From: Macrostomum hystrix
Lineage: Eukaryota; Platyhelminthes; Macrostomidae
Length of the DNA: 64,000 bases
Assembly (NCBI GenBank): GCA_950097015.1
Contig: CATNEN010000025.1
Span: forward strand, 5,074,001-5,138,000
Reading direction: 5' to 3'
Part shown: positions 55,601-64,000 of the stretch, in pieces
How positions within the stretch are numbered: position 1 is the first letter of the stretch
Layout: each line of letters begins with the position of its first letter
The notes under the pieces: generated by a model
The model's input: only the letters and a program-made list of their open reading frames with translations
The model's database searches: none
What the model was told of the DNA's origin: nothing
Made by a program: the position numbers and the translations under genes

Positions 55601-58600
55601 CCCAAAATACTCTGCGGTAAAATCTCCGAGAGGATCTGTTCATTCGTCCTGAGTAGGATGTTTGATAAAAACTGCTGAGCGTTTCTCGTCGAAGAATATT
55701 CTAGAATAGTACATTTCCTGTAATATACTACTAGATACTGCGGTAGAATTTTATAGGACAGTCTACTTACTGTGGTACAATGTTCTAGATCTGTACATTT
55801 CATGTGGTACAATGTTCTAGATCTGTACATTTCATGTGGTAGAATGTTCTAGATCTGTACATTTCATGTGGTAGAATGTTCTAGATCTGTACATTTCATG
55901 TGGTAGAATGTTCTAGATCTGTACATTTCATGTGGTAGAATGTTCTAGATCAGTACATTTTATGTGGTAGAATGTTCTAGATCAGTACGTTTCATGTGGT
56001 AGAATGTTCTAGATCTGTACATTTCATGTGGTAGAATGTTCTAGATCAGTACGTTTCATGTGGTAGAATGTTCTAGATCAGTACATTTTCTGTGGTAGAA
56101 TGTTCTAGATCAGTACCGTGGTAGAATGTTCTAGATCAGTACTGTGGTAGAATGTTCTAGATCAGTACCGTGGTAGAATGTTCTAGATCAGTACCGTGGT
56201 AGAATGTTCTAGATCAGTACTGTGGTAGAATGTTCTAGATCAGTACATTTTCTGTGGTAGAATGTTCTAGATCAGTACATTTTCTGTGGAAGAATGTTCT
56301 AGAAAAGTACGTTTCATGTTTTAGAATGTCCGAGACGGACAATAAAATGACCAATACTGTCCAAGTAGCTGTTTCTTTGACTCTGCATTTTATCTTGTCC
56401 TGGTACTTTTGCTGCCGAGCACAGACACTCCTTATTGTGCTCTTCTCCTAAATCCGTTGTATCAAAAAGTGCTCATAATTTCGACCAGGGGGTCATTTGC
56501 CGCTAGCCCTGAATTCACATTTCTATATGCATTTGCCTCATAGATCATGTTTCTCGATGCTTTAGGGCAGTCTCAGGGAATGCCTCGAATTTTCTGCCCT
56601 CTTTTTCTCCCGGCTCTCTCCTCCATTTTATTTTGTTAGTCCTTCTTCACGTTTCAGAAATGCAAGAACTAGCATCCTTTCACCTTTGTAATCTAATTAT
56701 GTTTGAAGATTTTCTCTCTGCTCTGGTGAGTGCTGGTGAGTGCCTGTGGCTTCAAAACTGACCTAAACAGCTCCAGGACTAAAATGATAACTACTCGGTT
56801 TAAGCTCAAAACAGTAAGTCGGAATTCCTCCTTGAGAATATCCCATCGCAGACAGGCATTAGCAACAAGACGCAAGGCTAGCAGAGCAATGTCAAGAGAA
56901 CCATTGCCAATAGGTACCGAAAAGTAAAAGCTATTAGAAGCGAAAGAATAGGACAGTAGAAAGCGACTGAGAAACAGGCAGGGATTGAAATCTGAGACCA
57001 GTTGGTGAGTGCGGAGGGAAGTCGGATGGAATGGAACTCATTCGCTTCGAGGCAGATCACAGTCAGGTGGGATGGTTGCTGGAGGAATGGTGAAAGGCCA
57101 TTAGCAATGGCTGCCCACTTCCCGCATGCTATATCACCTCGGCCTCCTATTGTCTTCATTTCTCACTTTCCCACATATTGCATTTCTCAATACGCGCGAG
57201 AGCCGAAAATGTAGCAGTTTAGCGTCTCTGCCTCCCTGGTAGCTTTCTCAACCCCCGGCTATTATTGCCGAGAAAAATTCCCACCAGCCACTGATACCTG
57301 CCTATACACCGACTGCGAGCAAGGGAAGGATAGAAAATCTTTGTATCTAATAATGTGTCCAATAGTAACTAGCTTGACAGCTGTGTATGATAGCAGTGCG
57401 TGTGCACAGTTGCATGCTGTAGGCATCTGCGTGTCACACTGCCCGATGGATTCTGCTGAAACTTCCAACTTTGGAGGATAACGAAAGCCCATGCGAGTGA
57501 ATTGATTCCTGGCCGTTGCCCTGTCTTTCTTTCGATTTCTTCCACATCAGTAGCTCGTATATTGCTTTTCTCTTTCTAACTTACTGTTTGTGTGTCCTCA
57601 GTCGCTAGCTTTTACGATTCAATGCTTTATTCATTGGCACTCGAATTCTGAAGAAAACTGGCCTCCTGTGACGCAATATCAAGCTAGATGAACAAAAGGG
57701 CGCCTCATCTCAGCTTCTCAATCGAGTTGTCCAACAAACTGGTTCAAAAATCGCTTCTTGAGCTCAGGTTGAGACAGGAGGGTGCCTAAACAAGAGCCAG
57801 TTGTTGCATAACATCATCTGGCAGGTGCCACGAAGTGGCTGGGAGCAGCGTGCGGGGCCGACAAGCGCTGCTCACGCTTGATCGGTGCTGGCGATTAAAA
57901 GGATATTTTTAGTTTGTAACAAAACAGACGCAGATCCTAGTTGTTATCGATCAGTCCGATCGTGCATGGGGGCCATGTTTCACAACATCGTTCTCCCCCC
58001 AATCAAGCGACGCCTCATTGGCGACTCGGGTGGATGATGAGGCTGGAGTCGAACGAGTCAAAGTCTCCGCTGACCCGGCCGTGGGCGCCGAGGACCAGCC
58101 ACCCAGTCGAGCGTGAAGGTGTCGTCAGCAGGCCGCAGCTGTGCGGGCGGGGGAAACAGCCGCCTTCGTCTGTGTAGATTTCGCTTCACTAGTCGGGCCG
58201 TGTGCGAGTCCGCGTAGATGATTGATGCTTCTTTTTTCTGGCCAGCTTTCTTTCTTTGGTCTGCTCAGAAGCCTCTGTGTCGATCTACATGCGGAGCGCC
58301 TCACAAAGAGCAGAAAATGAGGCGCCCATTGTTGCACTGACACTGGCTCTAGATCCTTCTCTCTCTACCCCCCTTCCTTCGCCTCAATCCCCTTGTCCAC
58401 AATGCCGCAACGGAAGTGGGTCCGGGGAGGTTGGGAAGAGCCCTGCCAGAGGGAGACTTTTTTGACGCGCCTGAGAAGCAAAATCGAATTGGCTGAAAGA
58501 TGACGAGACCGGGAAGTAAAGAGACTTCATTACACCAGCCCCCACCCCCGCTGGATATGTAGCACAGAGGGCGCGGGTCTGCACAGGCCGCTACAACTGA

Positions 58601-61600
58601 CATATCGGTTCAACTCTTTTCACCTTGAACTCTGACCTCCGATGATCTGTAAATCTTAATAGAATTTGAGCCGCTTCGCTTGACCTGTGTGAAAGCGGAA
58701 CAGTCGAAACCCCGTTACCTTCCAGAGTCTCAAAGCTGCACAGCGGAAAGTGCACAACATTCACCTTGAATTAACGCTTGGATAGGAACACTTTGCATGG
58801 AACCAAACTCAGCCATTCACAACAAACCCCCGCATGGACTCATCAATTTTTCCCATCCCTACCGCTCCCACTTCCTAAGTCTGCATCGTCCCCAACCTCC
58901 TCATCGTCATCATAATGCGTGAATGAGAGGCAGACAGGGGGATATGGGGGAGCCTTTCACGCCAGACTGCACCGGCCCTCCCCCAGCGACTTCTCTCGGG
59001 GAAATTTTCAGGTCGGCAGTTCGAGCGACTGTGACCCGGGAATTTGCACCGACAAACCAGGCCGAGTAATGAGGCTTTCCAATAATTGGCAGAGCGGCAA
59101 AGAGAGGCCAGGAGAGACACCCGGTGCCTGCAGGAGCCCTTTGTGAGTCCGCTGCAGACAGCGCGCTCCTTCGCTGCTCTCTCGCCAGTTGGCTTTCAGA
59201 TTTTTCTTTAGAAAAAGAAACTTTGTCTAGTGCCGAAATTCACTCTGACTAGGCTGCCTTTGTGTCTTTCCTTCCTTTGCCAGCCTCTTCCCGGACTCAT
59301 CTTGGGAATGGGGATTTCAACGGTATCGGAGTGAAAGTGAGCAGACTCAGGCTGAGCTGATAGAGCTCCCTTGGGAAGGCGAGCGCCTCGTCGCCAAGTA
59401 TGGGCCCAGATTTTCATTAGCGGCCTCGCTGAGCCGCAATTACTGGCCGATTAAAAATATCCCCATCCCGTCGGAAGAAGTCCCAGTCCCTGTACGCAGC
59501 TTCCCACACCGATTTTAAGAGTGTCCGAATCCATCCTGAAAGCGTTGCGCAAATCTTCACCGCAGAGCTCGCTGATCAAGAGGCTGCTCTTAATCCAGCG
59601 ATTCCTGCTAATCCTCTCAGAATCCGCTGCTCAGAAGGAGCTAGTCGAATTTTGTTCTGCAGTCCTGGTTTTTTTCATCGGCGAGGCCTACTCTGAAACC
59701 CACTTGTGACTCAGGTCTGTACTAAACTAGCTCATATGATGGTACAATGCACTGGAGCTCATTTGGTGGTTCAGGGAGACACAATGCACTGGAGCTCATT
59801 TGGTGCTTCAGTGAGACACAATGCACTGGAGCTCATTTGGTGGTTCAGTGGGACACAATGCACTGGAGCTCATTTGGTGGTTCAGGGAGACACAATGCAC
59901 TGGAGCTCATTTGGTGGTTCAGTGAGACACAATGCACTGGAGCTCATTTGGTGCTTCAGTGAGACACAATGCACTGGAGCTCATTTGGTGGTTCAGTGTT
60001 TGACCACGAAACTAATGTTCTGTTTATATGTTTTTACTTTCAAATTCTTATCACGGTAATTAAGCTCACTTGTGACTCAGGTCTGTACTAAACGAGAACC
60101 TCAGCCAGCCCAGCCTCTCTGCATAACTTCTTTTCCTCGCTGTCTCTGTTCCTCAAAGCCAAGTGCAGGAGAGCATGGACTCGTTCAGGTAGAATGGGAG
60201 AAGCTGGAAGGACAGGCCGATTTAAGTCAAAAAAGTTCGGAACTTTTTCACCTTTGCGAAGCAGTCGCTACGCAATAGCTCATCCTTGCTCCGCTGCGCC
60301 TTTTGCTCCTTAACCTCTTCCCACAGCAACCCCCTGCAATCCGCTGGGATGAAGCCTTTGCTAGCAAGTTTCTTTCCCATTGAACCTCGCCTCTTACGAG
60401 TAGTTCACCCTGGCTTGGCTAGAAAAAGGTAAAATATGAAATTTTCGCCTTGCACGATGGCGGCATCGTGTTTGGCAAGAGAGTGAAATGTATGGGAAAA
60501 ACAAAGCGATAGAATGACAGAAGTGAAGTGAAAATTTGGGCGTTCCGGCCAATGGGAACGGAATGTATGGTCAGTGGCAGAGCGGACTAACGCGTTTGCC
60601 TCTCGCACCAAGGTCCCTGAGCTCGATTCCGCGGCGAGGCCACATTCATTTGGGGCGCAGCCGCGGAGAGAAGGCTTGGGGGCTTTGCGTACAATTGACG
60701 TCATTGAGGGCCACCTCCAAGGCACAGTGAAGTGTACATTGCCAGACCTCAGAGTGTGCTCAGGTGCTCAGGTGCTGCGGGTCCAGAATGAGCCTGAAGC
60801 TGAGTGGTTAGCGCTCTGCACTTCTTGCAAACAGGTCTGGAGTTCGAATCTTGTCCGTACAAAAGAACATTTTTATTTTGCCATAGAGACTTGACATTCC
60901 ATTGCTTCAGCCCACACAGCTGTAAAATAAGTTTAAAATTTGGGTTGGTGTGGCGGCCCTATAGTCCACGGACTGATCAGCTGTACACGCAGCCTTTGGC
61001 TGTGCCACTGGCTGCATTCGCAATCTATCAACATCACAGCTTGCTAGCTCCGGCTGAAGTCGAATCAGACAATGCTAAAAAGTTTTCTTTCCGAATCCCA
61101 GTGATCTGGGCAAAACAGTCCCTTCATACCCCCTTTCTCGAGGCTAGGGGTTGGGTAATTTGATTTCCTTTGTCGCCAACTCGATGGCTGCACCGGGAGC
61201 TGCGCCGCTCAATTTAGCAGCTTCGTATCTCGGCCAGGCTTTGTTGCTAGGGCGCCGGGACTGAAGGGGAAAGGGAGGGCTGATGAGCAGGGTATCATGA
61301 TTGCATTTGCAGACAATCATGGGGCTGAGGTTGGGGGTAGTTGCCAATTACAGCTGGTCGCAAATTGTGTTAGGATATCATGATTCATATTCTAATCAGA
61401 GTATTGCTGAACTTTCATTTCCGCATTTTCCTAGAACTAACCCAGACTCATCTAGTTCCCATTGATACCGCATTCCCATTGTTACCGTATTCCCACTGTT
61501 ACTGTATTCCCATTGTTACCGTATTCCCACTGTTACTGTATTCCCACTGTTACTGTATTCCCATTGTTACTGTATTCCCATTGTTACTGTATTCCTATTG

Positions 61601-62919
61601 TTACTGTATTCCCATTGTTACTGTATTCCCATTGTTACCGTATCCCCATTGTTACCCATTTCCCATTGTTACCGTATCCCCATTGTTACTGTATTCCCAC
61701 TGTTACTGTATTCCCATTGTTACTGTATTCCCATGGTTACTGTATTCCCACTGTTACCGTATTCCCATTGTTACTGTATTCCCATTGTTACCGTATTCCC
61801 ATTGTTACTGTATTCCCATTGTTACTGTATTCCCATTGTTACTGTATTCCCATTGTTACTGTATTCCCATTGTTACCGTATCCCCATTGTTACCCATTTC
61901 CCATTGTTACCGTATCCCCATTGTTACCCATTTCCCATTGTTACCGTATCCCCATTGTTACCCATTTCCCATTGTTACCGTATCCCCATTGTTACTGTAT
62001 TCCCATTGTTACTGTATTCCCATTGTTACTGTATTCCCACTGTTACTGTATTCCCATTGTTACTGTATCCCCATTGTTACCCATTTCCCATTGTTACCGT
62101 ATCCCCATTGTTACCCATTTCCCATTGTTACCGTATCCCCATTGTTACTGTATTCCCATTGTTACTGTATTCCCATTGTTACTGTATTCCCATTGTTACT
62201 GTATTCCCATTGTTACTGTATTCCCATTGTTACTGTATTCCCATTGTTACTGTATTCCTATTGTTACTGTATTCCCATTGTTACTGTATTCCCATTGTTA
62301 CCGTATCCCCATTGTTACCCATTTCCCATTGTTACCGTATCCCCATTGTTACTGTATTCCCACTGTTACTGTATTCCCATTGTTACTGTATTCCCATGGT
62401 TACTGTATTCCCATTGTTACTGTATTCCCATTGTTACTGTACTCCCATTGTTACTGTATTCCCATTGTTACTGTATTCCCATTGTTACTGTATTCCCAAT
62501 GTTACTGTATTCCCATTGTTACTGTATTCCCATTGTTACTGTATTCCCATTGTTACTGGATTCCCACTGTTACTGCAGGCTTAATAAAAAAAATTTTTAA
62601 ACAGTCAAATTTTATAAGAATAATTTGTTCGTCACCCGCTGACTCCCGGAACTCTGAATTGAATTTGCAGTCTCTGCATCCGTACCTGCAGCCGCAGCAG
62701 TTCCAGCATCAGTTTCAACACCAGTACCAGCTGCCGCAACAGCAAATGCAGCAGCAGCAGCAGCAGCATCGCTCAGATTATCTACCGATGGAGCGGGTGT
62801 CCGTCGGATTCCTCACCGGCGGTGGCGGCGTCGGCGGAGGCGTCGGCGCTGGTGGTCAGACATTCGTGCGCACCTTTCAGCAGCCGAATCAGCGCTACTT
62901 AGGAGCACCCTCGCCCAGG
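52619..62919 (+). CDS. Protocadherin with seven cadherin repeats (3' end beyond window)
   Basis: Calcium-dependent cell-adhesion receptor of the plasma membrane. Exons 52619-53770, 53841-55478 and 62671-62919, all phase 0; at least 1,013 residues. A signal peptide (LLLLLLLLPALPA, about residues 20-33) precedes seven EC repeats whose calcium-binding linkers end at DENDLAP (143), DINDNAP (242), DVNDNSP (354), ETNDFPP (467), DENDNAP (573) and DINDNSP (679); EC7 is membrane-proximal. EC1 has an insert with five Cys (CSQLNCCLAPEC). The linkers after EC1 and EC4 are atypical (L or F for the second N). The TM helix is about 831-855 (ILIVIIAATVLIAAGLVAAIF). The cytoplasmic part has an acidic D-A-D run and in exon 3 a Gln/Gly-rich stretch (QQQMQQQQQQH, then GGGGVGGGVGAGG). 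The frame of exon 2 would stop four codons past its donor (GTAGGT), giving a short-tail isoform if unspliced. Exon 3 assignment rests on phase and composition. Confidence 0.88.
55765..56325. repeat. 32/26-bp minisatellite in protocadherin intron 2
   Basis: Core GTGGTAGAATGTTCTAGATC, with 32-bp units (with CAGTACATTTCAT) at both ends and a 26-bp subtype in the middle (56095-56230). Each unit contains the palindrome TCTAGA. Confidence 0.92.
56330..59700 (+). other. Protocadherin intron 2, unique part
   Basis: GC content rises from about 57.6 kb, with several frames of 60-90 codons on both strands, but none shows a recognisable domain, an exon-like acceptor-donor pair in phase, or a repeat. Alternative exons cannot be excluded. 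Confidence 0.4.
59702..60095. repeat. 37-bp minisatellite bounded by a 27-bp direct repeat
   Basis: Seven units of 37 bp (core GCACTGGAGCTCATTTGGTG) at 59741-59998. The outer limits are two copies of a 27-bp phrase starting CACTTGTGACTCAGGTCTGT, at about 59702-59728 and 60068-60094. Confidence 0.88.
60569..60766 (+). mobile_element. SINE family 1, copy h
   Basis: Best-preserved head in the window: GTCAGTGGCAGAGCGGACTA (box A) and GGTCCCTGAGCTCGATTCCG (box B), then TTTGGGGCGCAGCCGCGGAG. The body is shortened before CTCAGAGTGTGCTCAGG. Confidence 0.78.
60790..60995 (+). mobile_element. Possible third tRNA-derived SINE
   Basis: Begins right after the family-1 copy with a second tRNA-like head: TGAGTGGTTAGCGCTCTG (box A-like) and CTGGAGTTCGAATCTTG (box B-like). 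It is followed by a body including TAGTCCACGGACTGATCAGC, similar to family 2. Only one copy in the window, so family status is unproven. Confidence 0.4.
61465..62575. repeat. 17-bp minisatellite before protocadherin exon 3
   Basis: Unit TATTCCCATTGTTACTG, about 65 copies, with a CCCATTTC subtype arranged in blocks. It ends about 95 bp before exon 3. Because it is free of stops on the plus strand it appears fused to the exon in one 499-codon frame; only the last 83 codons before the donor are exon. Confidence 0.93.
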
Positions 62920-62989
62920 GTAGGTCACTGCATTCCCACTTTGCACCTGTCTATGCTTTAGAGTTCATGATAAACTAAACCATGATTCT

Positions 62990-64000
62990 CTTCCCTGTCT
63001 CATCTCTTCCATGTCTCATCTCTTCCCTGTCTCATCTCTCCCCTGTCTCATCTCTTCCCTGTCTCATCTCTTCCCTGTCTCATCTCTTCCCTGTCTCATC
63101 TCTCCCCTGTCTCATCTCTTCCCTGTCTCATCTCTTCCCTGTCTCATCTCTTCCCTGTCTCATCTCTCCCCTGTCTCATCTCTTCCCTGTCTCATCTCTT
63201 CCCTGTCTCATCTCTTCCCTGTCTCATCTCTCCCCTGTCTCATCTCTTCCCTGTCTCGTCTCTTCCCTGTCTCATCTCTTCCCTGTGTCATCTCTTCCCT
63301 GTGTCATCTCTTCCCTGTCTCATCTCTTCCCTGTCTTATCTCTTCCCTGTCTCATCTCTTCCCTGTCTCATCTCTTCCCTGTGTCATCTCTTCCCTGTGT
63401 CATCTCTTCCCTGTCTCATCTCTTCCCTGTCTTATCTCTTCCCTGTCTCATCTCTTCCCTGTCTCATCTCTTCCCTGTCTCATCTCTCCCCTGTCTCATC
63501 TCTTCCCTGTCTCATCTCTCCCCTGTCTTATCTCTTCCCTGTCTTATCTCTTCCCTGTCTCATCTCTCCCCTGTCTCATCTCTTCCCTGTCTTATCTCTC
63601 CCCTGTCTCATCTCTTCCCTGTCTTATCTCTTCCCTGTCTCACCTCTTCCCTGTCTCGTCTCTTCCCTGTCTCATCTCTCCCCTGTCTCATCTCTTCCCT
63701 GTCTCACATCTTCCCTGTGTCATCTCTTCCCTGTCTCATCTCTCCCCTGTCTCATCTCTTCCCTGCCTTATCTCTCCCCTGTCTCATCTCTTCCCTGTCT
63801 TATCTCTTCCCTGTCTCATCTCTCCCCTGTCTCATCTCTTCCCTGTCTCACATCTTCCCTGTGTCATCTCTTCCCTGTCTTATCTCTTCCCTGTCTTATC
63901 TCTTCCCTGTCTCATCTCTCCCCTGTCTCATCTCTTCCCTGTGTCATCTCTTCCCTGTCTCATCTCTTCCCTGTGTCATCTCTTCCCTGTGTCATCTCTT
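62990..64000. repeat. 16-bp minisatellite running off the window end
   Basis: Unit CATCTCTTCCCTGTCT, more than 60 copies, with CTCCCC, GTGTCA and CTTATC subtypes. It begins about 70 bp after the exon 3 donor of the protocadherin gene, so it lies in the next intron or the 3' flank. Resembles the unit inside the hAT-like element at 41.5 kb. Confidence 0.93.

Noticed and set aside
57941..58603. Several 70-85 codon frames on both strands in GC-richer intron DNA
   Set aside because: No recognised domain, no in-phase splice pair, and overlapping frames on both strands suggest composition rather than coding.
7781..60860. tRNA-like sequences with box A and box B at several positions
   Set aside because: They are heads of SINE copies with shared bodies and tails; cloverleaf pairing looks incomplete, so no true tRNA gene is called.
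61380..62961. 499-codon plus-strand frame rich in LLYSHCYCIP repeats
   Set aside because: It is the 17-bp array read through into a true exon; only 62671-62919 has exon features. Frames of 406 and 328 codons in the same array are likewise by-products.

Overview
The window is animal nuclear DNA. The genes are split by GT-AG introns, and the families (F-box FBXO16, a vasopressin/oxytocin-type neurohormone precursor, a rhodopsin-class peptide GPCR, a mitochondrial succinate-semialdehyde dehydrogenase and a protocadherin) occur together in bilaterians. FBXO16, the neurohormone and the protocadherin fit a spiralian (lophotrochozoan), and a free-living flatworm is a plausible guess, but the species cannot be fixed from the sequence. 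Single-copy DNA is AT-rich, exons are GC-rich, and introns and intergenic DNA are full of minisatellites and transposable elements.

Layout. 0-7 kb: a broken DIRS-like tyrosine-recombinase retroelement (minus strand), a 600-bp Merlin-like DNA transposon with a perfect 8-bp target duplication, and the 3' end of a decayed RTE-type LINE. 7.5-8.7 kb (minus): a complete three-exon vasopressin/oxytocin-neurophysin gene whose predicted peptide is CFVANCPPG-amide. 9.6-13.9 kb: an old 21-bp satellite field invaded by two hAT-like non-autonomous elements. 15.7-25.8 kb (minus): a seven-exon FBXO16 orthologue whose fourth intron holds a full-length, apparently intact LINE (17.9-24.2 kb, plus strand). That LINE sits inside a tRNA-derived SINE and is bounded by a 12-bp target duplication. 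27.6-31.5 kb (plus): a three-exon GPCR. 31.9-35.1 kb: three copies of a second tRNA-derived SINE. 35.4-39.3 kb (plus): a five-exon ALDH5A1. 41.4-42.3 kb: a hAT-like element filled with a 16-bp minisatellite. 42.5-42.9 kb (plus): a single-exon basic coiled-coil protein with all eight tryptophans in one heptad register. 43.7-52.3 kb: minisatellite after minisatellite. 52.6 kb to the window end (plus): a seven-cadherin-repeat protocadherin whose 3' end lies outside the window.

The genes do not form a pathway or operon. The recurring theme is architectural: nearly every long intron carries its own private tandem array (15-37 bp units), different from intron to intron. Several arrays lie inside, or next to, recognisable transposons. 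Exon boundaries below were placed by hand from GT-AG sites and reading phase; all five spliced models stay in frame across every junction.
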